Source: Diphasiastrum complanatum (taxonomy: Eukaryota; Streptophyta; Lycopodiopsida; Lycopodiales; Lycopodiaceae). Taken from it: a DNA stretch of 64,000 nt. Below the pieces are notes generated by a model. The model saw nothing but the letters and a program-made list of their open reading frames with translations. It made no database searches and was not told the origin of the DNA. The stretch spans positions 43,443,507 through 43,507,506 of the forward strand of contig CM055107.1 of assembly GCA_029204225.1 (NCBI GenBank), written 5' to 3'. The translations under genes and the position numbers were made by a program. Below, piece by piece: positions 1 through 11,153 of the stretch (its first letter is position 1; each line of letters starts with the position of its first letter).

Positions 1-53
1 AAGTTTCTATTTCCAGTTCTATTCAGCAGAAAATCGGTAAATTAGAAACTTTA

Positions 54-1016
54 TTGTCTAAATTTAAAGATGTTTTTCCTGAAGATTTGCCAAAAGGTTT
101 ACCACCTAGCAGAGAGGTAGATCATGTAATAAACCTAGTACCAGGTACAGCACCTGTTTCTAAACCTCTGTATCGGGTCAGCCGAACAAAGGATGGAGAA
201 ATAACTAGGCAGTTAACAGATTATCTTGGGAAAGGCCAAATTCAGACCAGTAGTTCACCATGGGCCTCACCAGTCCTATTGGTGAAAAAGAAAGAGGGGT
301 CTATGCGTCTTTGCGTAGATTACAGAGCCCTCAATAAAGTCACAATTAAGAATAAATACCCTATGCCTCGGGCAGACGAGTTGTTTGACCAACTCGACGA
401 GGCTAAGTTTTTTAGTAAAATAGACCTCAGATCGGGATATCATCAAGTCCGTATAAAATCAGAAGATGTCTCAAAAACAGCTTCTAGGACTCGTCACGGT
501 CATTATGAGTTTAAGGTGATGCCATTTGGGCTCACAAATGCTCCAGCTACCTTTATGACCTTGATGAACAGTGTCCTCAAACCATACTTGGGTAAGTTTG
601 TAGTCGTATTTTTAGGTGACATCCTCGTCTACAGCAAAACGAGGAAGGAGCATCTAAAACACCTCAGAAAGGTGTTTCGACTGCTCAGAAAGCATAAGCT
701 CTATGCTAAACAATCCAAGTGTGAATTCTTCGTTGAAGAAGTAGCATATTTGGGTCACATCATCTCTTCAGATGGGATTAAGATGGACCCAAATAAGGTT
801 AAAGCCATACTCAGTTGGCTGAGACCTCAGAATATCTTGGAACTTCAGATCTTTCTTGGTCTGGCGGGATATTACAGACGATTTGTCAAGGAATATGCTC
901 AGATAGCAGTTCCTATGACAAATCTCCTTAAGGGGAAGGGAAAGGAGTTCATTTGGGAGTCCGCACAGCAGGAGAGCTTTGATGCTCTCAAAACAGCCTT
1001 AGCTACAGCACCCTAA
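54..1016 (+). pseudogene. Ty3/gypsy reverse transcriptase (pol part), broken
   Basis: The RT copies element RNA into cDNA inside the virus-like particle. The frame shows the gypsy landmarks in order: the VDHVI entry region, [23 protein letters not shown] with the first catalytic Asp, [12 protein letters not shown], the active-site box, and the thumb/connection segment ([11 protein letters not shown]). The active-site box reads FLGD where the sister copy at 19600-19640 has FLDD, so one of the two metal-binding Asp residues is lost. The frame ends at a TAA near 1014, inside a short CCCTAAA-rich patch that replaces the sister sequence. RNase H continues from 1049. The first Met is arbitrary because the real polyprotein starts outside the window. 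Confidence 0.9.
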
Positions 1017-1048
1017 ACCCTAAAGTCGTCGACCCCAATCAGCCATTT

Positions 1049-1978
1049 GTGGTCGAAACAGATGCTAGCGACTTTGCAGTAGGTGCTGTGCTAACTCAGG
1101 GTGGACGACCAGTTGCGTTCGAGAGTAAAAAACTCGAGCCAGCTCAGACTAGGTACAGTGCCTATGGAAAGGAACTCTTTTCTATAGTCCATGCCCTTAA
1201 GACTTGGAGGCATTATTTGTATGGTGCCAACTTTGAGGTCCTGATAGACCATGAGAGCCTCAGATACCTTTGCAATCAACCTGAGCTTAGAGGTCAGAAA
1301 GCTCGTTGGGCAGAGTTGATGCAAGAGTTTGACATGTCTATCAGATATAGATGTGGAAAATTCAATACAGTAGCAGATGCCCTTAGCAGAATGCCTATGA
1401 TAAACGAGCTGAGTTTTACCCAGATTCGTAATGAGTTACTCGAGTCCTTGAGGGGGAAATGCCAGCATGATGCATTCTTCTCTACTATCTGGAACTCAGT
1501 CCAGAGCAGACAGTTACAGACTCCAGAACCAGTTCCCGGGGCTGGTGCCAGTTCATCCAAGAATACGGCAGCTTCCGTTGAGGATGATGATGAGTCCGAG
1601 TATACGTTGTCAGATGACGTTGAGGATTCTAAGCCTGTATTACCCAAGCAAAACCCAGTGGTTGAGGGTCAGTTGACTCAAGGATTCAAATGGAAACAGT
1701 ATTCCATTCAGGATGAGTACTTGCTCTATAGAGATAGAGTATGTGTCCCCAATTCAGAGTATTATAGGCAGCAGGTCCTATATGAATGTCATGAGAATCC
1801 TAGCACGGGACACCCAGGCATACAGAAGACCTATGAGCTTCTTCGTAGGCAATTTTTCTGGCCCGGTATGAAAAAGGACGTCCACCAATATGTAACCAGT
1901 TGCCAGAAATGTCAAGTAAATAAAGCAGAGCGTTTAGGCAGGAGGGTTGTTGCATCCCTTAGAAATACCAGCTGGTAA
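1049..1978 (+). pseudogene. Ty3/gypsy RNase H plus integrase N-terminal zinc-binding domain
   Basis: The frame begins with [14 protein letters not shown], the RNase H start that carries the first catalytic Asp. It continues through the [15 protein letters not shown] and ADALSRMP landmarks. After a Ser/Asp/Glu-rich linker comes the integrase HHCC zinc region (HENPSTGHPGIQKT followed by CQKCQ). Compared with the sister copy near 20935, two bases are missing near 1935. This shifts the frame just before the integrase core and ends the ORF at 1978. RNase H removes the RNA strand of the hybrid and the zinc domain helps integrase multimerise; these roles are known for the family. The product here would be truncated. 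Confidence 0.88.
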
Positions 1979-2072
1979 ATGGGAGAGTATCTCCATGGAT
2001 TTTATAGTAGGCCTGCCTTAAACCCAAAAGGGTAATGACGCTATATGGGTCACAGTTGACCGTCTGACCAAA

Positions 2073-2966
2073 ATGGCTCATTTCATTCCGACCAAAACAA
2101 CCGTTAGAGCTCCAGAGTTAGCGAGGTTGTTTGTAGACGGGCTATTTAAATTGTACGGTCTACCTTCCGGCATATTCAGCGACCGGGACAATAAGTGTAC
2201 TGGAAATTTTTGGAGGGCAGTATTCCATCATCTCCATACTAAACTTAATATGAGTACCACCGACCATCCTCAGACGGACGGTCAAACAGAAAGGGTAAAT
2301 CAAGTGCTGGAGGATATCCTTCGTGCATACGTCAGCAAGAAGCAGACTAATTGGGAGGAGTATCTCTCGATATTAGAGTTTGCTTATAACAGTACCAAAC
2401 ATTCAGCTACGGGATACAGCCCATTTATGCTGATGTACGGTTTTCAGCCACGCTCACCCACAGCTGTAGGGTTGAAACAAGAAAAAGTTGAAGCAGCCAG
2501 AAACGTTTTAGAGGACCTAAACCAGATGATAGAACATGCTAAGCGTAGCATTAGGCAGTCCCAGGATCGAGCCAGGCATTATGCAGATCCACACAGACGG
2601 GATGTGCAGTTCTCCACTGGTGAGAAAGTCTACTTGAGAGTCCCAGTTGACTCTAAAACCCTCAAATCAGGAGTGTGTGCTAAGTTGTCTCCAAGGTATT
2701 GTGGTCCCTTTACCATCAGTAGGAGACTAGGCGAGGTCACCTATGAACTAGAACTCCCACACAGCAGTAAGGTTTTTCCAGTCTTTCATGTAAGTCAGTT
2801 ACGAAAAGCCTTAACCAGATCAGACAATCTGGTAGGGGACAGTGTTCTAGTTCTCCCATTGGATCCTCAGCAACCTCCACATGAACCAAAGGAGATTCTT
2901 GATAGTAGAGAGACGCAGACTCGTCATACTCTATACCGAGAATATATGGTTAAGTGGAATGATTAG
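2073..2966 (+). pseudogene. Ty3/gypsy integrase catalytic core and C-terminal domain
   Basis: The core carries the second catalytic Asp in IFSDRDNK and the catalytic Glu in DGQTERVNQ. It continues through LEFAYNSTKHSATGYSPF. The C-terminal region has the SPRYCGPF and VFHVSQLRK motifs typical of plant gypsy integrases. The first catalytic Asp lies upstream in SMDFIVGL (about 1993-2016), separated from this frame by a stop at about 2019. The frame ends at TAG near 2964 within REYMVKWND, a chromodomain-like ending; the sister copy reads NDQPVENATWE beyond this point. The polypurine tract lies about 80 bases downstream. Confidence 0.88.
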
Positions 2967-3047
2967 CCTGTTGAGAATGCCACTTGGGAAAGAAGCAGCG
3001 TCCTTCGCATTTTTCCAGACTGTGTCTGAGAGGACCAAGACGGTTCT

Positions 3048-3419
3048 TAAGGGGGAGGGAGTGTTCCAAGCTCGTAACCAGTGCCGAACCCTAGGGAACA
3101 CAGATAAGTCAGATACCACAGTCAGGGTCGTGTCCAGCATACATGACCAACAGGGCAAGACAGTGTGAGTAGTCTGCCCCAGCACGGTCCATAGCCATGG
3201 CGGGCCTAACACAGCCTAGGGACCCTGTCAGCAGGATAGGGCCCCCAGTTGGGTCCCGTCGTGCAGTCGGCCACGTCAGTGCCACGTGGCCGACACTTGG
3301 CAGTAGCATGCTATCAGTCCTCACACTGGGCTAGGAGGGGCTTACTCTATATCAAGGAGTAGGCAAGGTTGGGTGGATCAGTTAGTGTTTTCCCTACTGT
3401 GGTGTTAGGAACTATTACA
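3048..3419 (+). repeat. Polypurine tract and 3' LTR (358 bp) of gypsy element 1
   Basis: A purine run (CTTAAGGGGGAGGGAG) ends at 3061 and the LTR starts TGTTCC at 3062. It ends ATTACA at 3419. The boundaries are set by alignment to the two LTRs of the element at 18763-25245, each also 358 bp. It contains an inverted repeat with 11-bp arms (GTCGGCCACGT / ACGTGGCCGAC) near 3270-3300. Confidence 0.9.
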
Positions 3420-4157
3420 GTATGTGAGTGAAAGGCAAACGCAATGGGAACGTTACCCACACGCAATGGGAACGTTACCCACCATTGTTGGAGTTTGCCT
3501 ATAATGACAAAAAGAATGCACCTACGAAGATGAGTCCTTTCGAGCTAAATTATGGTTTTAGACTAGCCAGTCCAATTACTATAGGTATGCCTCATAAGAC
3601 ACCTAGTGCTATGGAATTTCTAACTCACATGCAACAGATGTTGGAGTTAGCAAAGGAAAATGTAAAAGCGGCGATGGATCGGACAAAGACATATGCTGAT
3701 CTGGATCGTACGCCAAGAGAGTTCGAGGAAGGAGATATGGTATTTCTCAGGATTCCAAAGGACTCGAAAACCCTAAAGACAGAGAAGTGTTATAAGTTGT
3801 CACCTAGATACTATGGACCTTGGAAAATTGTTAAAAAGATTAATAGCATTGTTTATGAATTGGATTTGCCTGTTGGTTGTAAGGTTCATCCTGTTTTTCA
3901 TGTTTCACGCTTAAAGAAGGTTTTACATGATGGTGATAACCTGTTGGCTGATGGCCTTGTATTGTTTCAGGAGCATGGGGAGGTGATGCATGGACCAGCG
4001 AGAGTATTGGACCGGAGGCATAGATGGTTGCGGAATCGTTTGCTCCGTGAGTACTTGGTTGCATGGCATGGACGACCTCTCAGTGATGCTGCCTGGGAGA
4101 CCGCACATGGGTTGCATGCACAGTATCCAGACTTTGCCATCGAGGACGATGTCATCT
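3420..4157 (+). pseudogene. Second Ty3/gypsy element: integrase C-terminal part with chromodomain-like tail
   Basis: The ORF reads through LLEFAYNDKKNAPTKMSPFE, then SPRYYGPWKIV and VHPVFHVSRLKKV, and ends with REYLVAWHGRPLSDAAWE, a chromodomain-like tail seen in plant chromoviruses. It starts downstream of the catalytic Glu, so the catalytic core is missing. The upstream part was presumably displaced by insertion of element 1, whose LTR ends at 3419. The protein differs clearly from element 1, so this is another lineage. A 22-bp tandem duplication at about 3437-3482 (the ACGCAATGGGAACGTTACCC unit twice) lies at the junction. The remaining reading frame is open to its natural TGA at 4157. Confidence 0.85.
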
Positions 4158-4525
4158 GAGGAGGGAAGGGATGTCACATGTACTTTGAATCCCTTGCCCA
4201 ATGCAAATGGTAAATTGTAATTATTGAATTGTAAATGGCTAAGTCACCGGCCTGTGGAGACAATTGTAAATTGCAATGTAAATATCTGTTATAGTGACTA
4301 AATCCGACATGGCCAAGGGGGTACTGGGTCTCATGAGAGTCTGCTGGACTGACCTCCTAAAAAGTAGGAAGGGTTGACCGGTCAACGTGACACGTGTCAT
4401 ATGCTCACTGGGACACTTGGTCCAGTGCATGAGTGACACTTGTCGGACGGTCAATGGATAGGTCAACAGGACGTGTCATATGCTCATTGGAAGGGGCTGG
4501 AATTTTCATCTCTCAAGAACGCTAC
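4158..4525 (+). repeat. Polypurine tract and partial 3' LTR of the second gypsy element
   Basis: GAGGAGGGAAGGGA directly follows the integrase stop and leads into TGTCACATG at 4172, a normal PPT/LTR junction. The sequence continues to about 4525, where it switches abruptly to copia RT. It contains a direct repeat of about 20 bp (ACGTGTCATATGCTCAYTGG) near 4391 and 4472. The LTR end was not located, so truncation is inferred. Confidence 0.7.
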
Positions 4526-5284
4526 ATTGGTTAGATTTTGAAGCGGTTCAAGATGGAAGATTGCAAGCCGATTGCTACACCTATGGAGACAGGCCTAAAA
4601 TTAAGTAGTCAAGGTGATGGTGAACCATTTGATACTACTTTATATTGTCAAGCTATTGGCTGTCTCAATTACCTACGTAATTCAAGACCAGACATTTCTT
4701 ATAGTGTCTCACTCATGAGTCAATTCATGCATGCCCCGATGACATCACATTGGAAAGCATCGAAGAGAATCTTTCGATATCTTCCAAGGAACAAGAAGTC
4801 ATGGACTGATTTTTCCTGCTTGTGATGATGCATATTTGGTTGGTTTTAGTGACTCGAATTGAGGTGGAGATCAAGACACTAGACGCTCTACAAGTGGACA
4901 TTGCTTTTTCTATGGACATTCTGCAATTTCTTGGTCAAGTAAACAGCAGCCCACTATTGCTACTTCTTCTAGTGAGGCAGAATATAAAACAATATTTTCA
5001 GCCACAACGGAGTGTTTATGGCTGAGAAGACTACTTGTTGACATGAAGTTTGGTGAGCCCTCAGCCACTCTTATCTTGAGTGATAGTCGGAGTGCTATTG
5101 CCATTGCACGGAATCTTGTTTTTCATGCGAGGACGAAGCACATCGAGATCCATTATCACTTTATTCGGGAGAGACTTCATGATGGCGACATTTTACTTGA
5201 GTATTGTCCTATAGAGGATAATATTGCGGACCTCTTCACTAAGGCATTGCCAGAGTCAGATTTGAAGCTTTATGCAAAGCTTTA
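4526..5284 (+). pseudogene. Ty1/copia RT C-terminal part and RNase H, frameshifted
   Basis: The first frame (4538-4825) contains LKRFKMEDCKPIATPMETG and RPDISYSVSLMSQFM followed by HWKASKRIFRYL. This is the standard copia RT-to-RNase H stretch. After one or more indels, RNase H resumes with SDSNWGGD, DTRRSTSGHCF and SSSEAEYK. The last frame (5043-5285) carries LSDSRSAIAIA, HARTKHIEIHYHFIRE and NIADLFTKALP. The 5' portion (gag, protease, integrase, RT active site) is missing and is replaced at about 4526 by gypsy LTR. The polypurine tract and LTR follow immediately. At least two frame breaks make it nonfunctional. Confidence 0.88.
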
Positions 5285-5348
5285 AATTTAATACCACGTG
5301 CTGGCTTTATTACATAGTGAAGATTTCAGTTTTTTTGCATTGTCATTT

Positions 5349-5660
5349 AAGGAGAGTGTTAGAAATAAATGACTATCCTAAAAGTTAATCCATAGGTTAC
5401 TTTGACCCAAAAGGTCGAGATTTGTGTGACCATGGGTATTTAGATATTTAGGCCATGTTAAGTTTGTCTTAATTTGTGACGGGCCCAATTTTGGTCATGT
5501 ACTGACTCATGGGTTCTTAGAGGTCTAATTTGGTTTAGGGGCCCTATCTTGACTTTTGGAGGTGCCCTTCATTCAGTAAGTAGGTAGAGTACATATTGGC
5601 TTATTGTGTGTCACATTTTTCAGTTTTGGCTAAGCATTGTTCTCCACTACTTGTGTTGTT

Positions 5661-5712
<52 letters not shown>

Positions 5713-5797
5713 GAGGGAGCCCAGCCTCTTCTCTCTTGTGTCTTGTGGAGATTGATTGATAGCTAGATCTTCGTGCCTTGACTCTTGTTTTCCTACA
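5349..5797 (+). repeat. Copia 3' LTR (441 bp) with internal (CT)n
   Basis: AAGGAGAG precedes TGTTAGAAATAAATG at 5357, and the LTR ends TTTTCCTACA at 5797. It is homologous to the LTRs at 17675-18022 and 26082-26566 (opposite strand). All three carry a pure (CT/GA)n block at the same place; here it spans about 5663-5710. Confidence 0.85.
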
Positions 5798-5841
5798 CTC
5801 TCTGTGCCTCTCAAGTACATAGTGGTATTGGCTGCAGGCTG

Positions 5842-6028
5842 GGTGATATATTCATTTCCATTTTGCTTTATGCTGATGATGTGGCCTTGCTTTCTCCTTC
5901 TGGTGAGGGGTTGCAACGGCACTTGGATATATTCTAGGTTTTTGGAGACTTATTTGGTCCGACTGTGCATACCAAGAAACCCAATGTTATGATCTTTAAT
6001 ACCTCCAGGACCTTTATGCAGCTAAAAT
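5842..6028 (+). pseudogene. LINE (non-LTR retrotransposon) reverse transcriptase fragment
   Basis: In the frame starting at 5842 the translation reads ISILLYADDVALLSPSGEGL and, after one stop, FGDLFG, then KKPNVMIFNTS. The YADD box followed by VALLS and the downstream N-T-K-K-like motif are diagnostic of plant L1-type LINE reverse transcriptases, not LTR elements. Only about 60 codons survive, with an in-frame stop after DIF. The fragment abuts the copia LTR that ends at 5797, so the copia may have inserted into a LINE. The LINE endonuclease and 3' end were not seen. Confidence 0.75.
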
Positions 6029-6514
6029 GATTGGTCTATCAAGGCTAGACAAAATCTCTAAACTGCTCTCAGACATGGAAGTCTGAAATATGGTACAATG
6101 AGGTATCATATAACTATTAACTATATCGTAATGGCTGAAAAGAAAGAGGAAATCTATTCCCCCAATGCTAGTCTATTGCTTTATGAACTAGGAGAGATGC
6201 AAGAGTACAGGAGCATAGAAAAGCATTCCAAGAAGCCAAAGATACAGGAAAGTGGGTCTCCTTTTGAGATGGCAGAACGCATTTTGTCCATAGATCATCT
6301 CCTATATATAGAGGACAAAGGGGGACATGCAAGGGAGCACCCCCAAGTCCCAGCCACCCCTTTGTGATTAGGTTCTTTAATTATAGCATCATTCATTCAT
6401 CCTCCACAGGTGATTCATGTGATTTCATTGAGGATGGAGACATTAGACACACAAGATTCGTGAGCATGGTCTATCTACCCAATCTGGTTTTGAATGGGTA
6501 GCAGTATTCAAAAA
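6029..6514. other. No recognised gene
   Basis: Short ORFs in this stretch show no family motif. I see no LTR, tRNA-like or tandem-repeat structure. Confidence 0.5.
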
Positions 6515-7190
6515 GAAAGTGAAAAGACATGGTGTATGGCACTAAGCCAACTGCAGCCCACTTGAGGATCTTTGGTTGTGAGGCCTATGCTCACATCTCA
6601 ATGAATTTGTGACATAAATTGGACGTAAAATCAAAGAAATGCATCTTTATTGGCAATGTAAAAAGGAAAATGCATATCACTTGCTCAACACATTAACTAG
6701 GAAAATAATTCTAAGTAGAGATGTGATTTTAAATGAATCGCCATTACAAGTTTTCTGTATGAACTTGCAGACAGCAAACAAAGAATTGGTATTCAAGCGG
6801 AATATCAAGCGGAAGAGGTTGAGGTAACACCTCCTTTACATGCACACTTTTATATTCCACAAGAATCATCATCTAAACTCACCAAATGATGTCCTAGATG
6901 GCACTTGAAAATTATTGAATATTGCCATATTTTGGGTGAGTCAAGCTCACAAGGTAAGAAAAGAACTTTGAGAGGTAGGAAGGCCTTTCGAGGTGATCTG
7001 ACTTTGCCTTAATGGCAAAAGTATTCAGCGATGATGAGGAACTTACATTCGAGGAAGCTTCTCATAATCCAAAATGGCTATTCATCCATTCTGAAAAATG
7101 GAAACTGGGAGCTTGTACATCCTGCAGTAGCAACAAATCCATTGGCACAAAATGGGTCTATTGCATCAAGTATCATTCTGATGGGTGTTG
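6515..7190 (+). pseudogene. Old Ty1/copia fragment (integrase end to start of RT)
   Basis: Broken frames read YGTKPTAAHLRIFGCEAYAH, then KLDVKSKKCIFIG. These are the conserved copia integrase C-terminal motifs HLR-FGC and KLD-KS-C-F-GY. Further on (about 7090-7185) comes SIGTKWVYCIKYHSDG, matching the K-IG-KWV-K-K start of copia RT. Many stops and frameshifts lie between. No LTR could be attached to this fragment. It is an old, internally deleted remnant. Confidence 0.65.
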
Positions 7191-9564
7191 ACAGGCACAA
7201 GTCAAGGAAAATTGGTCATTGAAGGGGAGTGTTTAGACCAACAATGTTCCAGAAAAAGGAAGTTAGGTTCACTTTTTCTCTCTACAACTTGCCCCTCGTA
7301 CAGGGAATTCGCCTATTTAGGAGGTAACATGGGCCAAGATGAGCAACCCACAAGGGCATGCAATGACTAACCTGAGGTGGCAATCTCATTATACGAGGTG
7401 GAATGCTCATCTGACGCTATAGATAGTCTTTGTACCAGGTGTCAATATCTTATTGGCACGATGAGACTCATGTTTGGTGACCCCATGTCAATACACGCAA
7501 CTGACGCATGTCAACAGTCTAAGCATGGCCATGTTGGTGGAGGTGACCCCAAGTGTACTATGTTTATGGAGGTGGATCTCTATGGAATGAGCCATTCATT
7601 CTACCAAAGGGTGGATGGTTCATTCAAGTGCTTATGGCAGAATGTTTGCTACTCTAGCCATAAGATGTAGGTATGTGATATTTGATGGTGGTTTGTAGTG
7701 TATCGGAAATTGTCATCGACTAGAAACTTGAGTGTGCTTGATTTGGTATCTATAGCTCCAGTGCACGGGGGTGAGACGACAGTGTCTCTAGAAAGGGCCA
7801 ATTATTGAGCATTTGTCACCAATTCCATGTTAACCTTGCTTTGGTTAGGATGGAAATTTGAATAGAGATAAGGCTATATGGCATTGTACTCACTCTTTTA
7901 TGATTATTATCGGTTCAGCATTCAAATCACCATCTCATGTGTCTTCTCTCCTCTCTAGTGTATGGTTAATTTAAGAATAGATTCCCTACACATAGAAAAT
8001 CAATAATGTGGGAAAATGTTGTGTACTTGTTGGCCTGATTCATATTTCTCATCATGAAAGATTCAAGACATTATATCTAAATCAAAAATACTTGATTTCA
8101 ATCTGTAATTTCTACAATTCTATCATTACCACAGCTTCCTGCACATTCAAACAAAACTAGCATGCATCAAAAATGCTAATCCAAGCCAAAACCGATCATA
8201 ACATATGTGACAAACCTCCCATGCATAGTCATTCCTACGGTGATTTTTGAACAAGCATCATTCTCTCCTCGATTTCTCAACCAGTTCAAGAACTCAACTT
8301 GTCCTTTGGAAGACCCAGCATGAACCTGAAGATGCAATAGATTCAATACGATTAGTGCATAAATATGAAAAAGATAGCCCCTTCTAAAAGAACCTATGCT
8401 TATGTTCTCTCAACTTAGATTACTCCCTCATCTAGACCAAAAGTTTAAACTTTGGATCTTCACAATGTTATAGGTGATGTGAAAATGGCTTGGCAATTGA
8501 GAAGGTAAAAAGACAAATCACTACGCAAGCATGTCTCTATCAAAAAAGCTACCTGTTAGGGGGTGAATTAAGTCCCAACTAACGACTTAACCAAGAAGGA
8601 TTTTTGATTGAAATATGCTTGAAGTTGAGTTCACATTGACACACGTCTAACTTGATATGACACAACAAGCTAAATAGATACATTTCCCAAATAGAATTAA
8701 ATTGCATGGGAATGCAATGTTGCGTTCAACTAACAGAGCGCATAATGATTCATTCAGCCTCAAGCAAAATTGTGCTATTATGGCTCAAGTTGGTAGATCA
8801 ACTAGGCTCCTCATATGTAACCTAGTCTATGACTGGTTTTTCTATTGAAAAAAAATGCTACTACAATCAATCATCAACAATAATCTACAAGAAAAATTGG
8901 GTATTATCAATGATAAAGCAAATACTAGTACAAGTCGAAGTACAAGAAGAACAATGCTAACTCAAATGATGCCAAGCCTTACATGCTAGTCACCACCGCA
9001 ATGGTCTATGGGGTCCAATCTATGGACGCTAAGGTCCAAACTTAACGACTGTCTATGTTGCCACTTGATGCTACATCAAAGTTCCAATGAAAACTTCTTT
9101 CTAAATTGTCAACTAGCCAACTAAGATCTTGACATGTCACAAAGTTGTGACTTTTAACTAGCCACTCTCTCAAAGTGGCCTTTTGACCTCCGAGTACTTT
9201 AAAATAAACAACTTTTTTCTCCAATGCAACTTGGGAGTTGATGTTTGTGGTTGTCCTACTGCTCTGCCCCTTGTGGGTGACCAAACAAAACCCCTTATTG
9301 GTTTAGTGGCCTCGTCTTTTGCTAATGTAGTCATCAACTGATCAAATTGTTGTTGCAATTCACCAAGTTGCTTTGCAACTTATCATTGGTCTCTTGCATG
9401 CCATCCACTTTAGATTTGAAGGCATTACACATCCTTAGCAATAATAGAATCTTTGATTTGTTGCTCATTACTCGCCCTCAACCAAATGTATTGTTGATGG
9501 TTTTCTACACCCTAGTGGGTTATGTAATGGCAATTGAGCAATCAGTCATTTGCGACCCAGAATT
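7191..9564. other. No recognised gene
   Basis: A few ORFs of 60-97 codons occur, such as 7377-7670 on the plus strand, but none shows a motif I recognise. Minus-strand frames at 9042-9420 give a Gln/Asp-rich, heptad-like segment (including QQQFDQLMTTLAKDEATKP) that resembles gag spacer sequence. This is too weak to call. Confidence 0.45.
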
Positions 9565-10101
9565 TGTCATGTGCCAAATCCCATGCAAATAGCAATTACA
9601 ATGAGAGTAAAGCTAGAAGCAAGAAAAGTACAAGACCATCATGATAGCATATCAATAGAAAGCTAGAAACATGGAGATCTCAATGGAATCACATTAGCAA
9701 AGAAAGGAAGAGTACAAACAATGTAAATGAGCAATGATTCATGTGGATAGGGCACAGGAGACCTAGCAATGAAGATCCCTATGGCTCACATTCACAAGGA
9801 AGCTAGAAGCTCTCACTTGCAAATGAGCCAAAAGATTCAAGGATTGATGTCTCTTGTCTAGTTATAGACAATGCTCTTACTTAGCTTAACTTAACTATCT
9901 TGAGGGATAGTTAGCCCTTGTTAAGTATGATTTAAACTACATTGGGCCCTTATTGGCCTATTATCCTTATTAGTTACTTTGAAGGGCCTAAAGAGGGAAC
10001 CGCCCTATTGTTAAGGCTAATAGCTCTTTTTGGGCCTACAAAGTTTACAATGGGATATTCTGATGCATTGATAAGCACTAATTTACTAGTAGAACATGAC
10101 A
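9565..10101 (-). repeat. 3' LTR of family A
   Basis: Read on the minus strand it starts TGTCATGTTC and ends CATGACA. It is about 95% identical by eye to 15305-15835 and clearly homologous to 40062-40597. The PPT lies at 10102-10113. Confidence 0.88.
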
Positions 10102-11153
10102 CTCCCCCTACTTAAATATTTTTGTCCTCAAAGATGAAAACGCTTGTCTGATCAGCCTGATTGCCTCGGTTAAGTAGTCATGATGGAGGATGTGTCGTTG
10201 TAGAAAAATTATTGCTTCATTATGTTATGGTTTAAGTTTGATCAATTTCACCATGTATTTTAGCGCCACGCAATTTTAATTTGCGTTGTATTCTTTCAAA
10301 GTTTAAATAGGCTTACCAAGTTTGTAAACATTATAAAAATTTATTGTAAAGGTTTCAAAACCTTGAGTAGGCCCATAAGTTGTACATGGGACCCTAGGGG
10401 GGCAATTTTACATGCTACCAACTATATGTTGGAACTATATGAATTTTCTTATGTTGTAGGAGGGCGCATTTTTTCTATATAGGAAACTTGTGGACCAAGG
10501 CAAATCATTGCATGAAGAGGGAAAGTGCATGCTTAGCATGTGGGACACCTATTTCACCTACTTTTGACACTTGGAAGCCATGTACATCACATATCATTTG
10601 TTTCCAATCTATAAATGATACCTCCTCCTCCTAGATGGGCGCACTATTGGAGAGAGAGAGAGATTTTTTCTCACATATGCTCTTGCGATTTGTTTTCTGT
10701 GGTAGAATCTCTTGCTAATTAATGCTAGTGTAATGCTATCCTAGATTGGTGTCTTGTTGGATCTGATTTATTGCTCTGTATTCTTGCTAATGTATAGTTC
10801 TTCTTGCTGGAAATTCATGGACAACAAGCATTCGTGATCCAATCGACCCAATTGGAGGAGCAATTTCCAGGATTAATGATGTTAGAATGCTCCTTATAGC
10901 ATATACTATCATTTTAGTTTGTGTAGCAAGTTTTTGACGGAAGTTTCATGCAAATTTCTGCTCGCATCCTCTTCATCTTGCTCGCTGCCCTCCATAGCCA
11001 GCAGATCCGATTACTTCGAAAGTTTGATCTATTCATTGCATGTCGACAAAATTACAATTTGCTATCAATTTCCGTTTGCATGTGCAAGTACTAGTCCATG
11101 CATGTTGCATGCATGCCTCTAGAATTCTTCAGATTGCTTGCATGTTTCCACAG

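Larger units (their letters stand above)
1..3419 (+). mobile_element. Ty3/gypsy LTR retrotransposon, element 1, 5'-truncated by the window edge
   Basis: The order is end of protease, reverse transcriptase, RNase H, integrase, polypurine tract and 3' LTR, which is the Ty3/gypsy order. The 5' LTR, gag and most of the protease lie outside the window. The element is closely related to the one at 18763-25245: the pol nucleotide sequence matches almost base for base, and both have 358-bp LTRs. Element 1 is dead. It has a stop between RT and RNase H near 1015, a 2-base deletion near 1935 relative to the sister copy, a stop near 2019, a stop near 2964, and a lost catalytic Asp in RT. It appears to have inserted into the integrase of another gypsy element that resumes after 3419. 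Confidence 0.9.

Noticed and set aside
9042-9420. Gypsy gag remnant on the minus strand
   Set aside because: The peptide has heptad-like and Gln-rich character, but no capsid or zinc-knuckle motif could be read in any frame.
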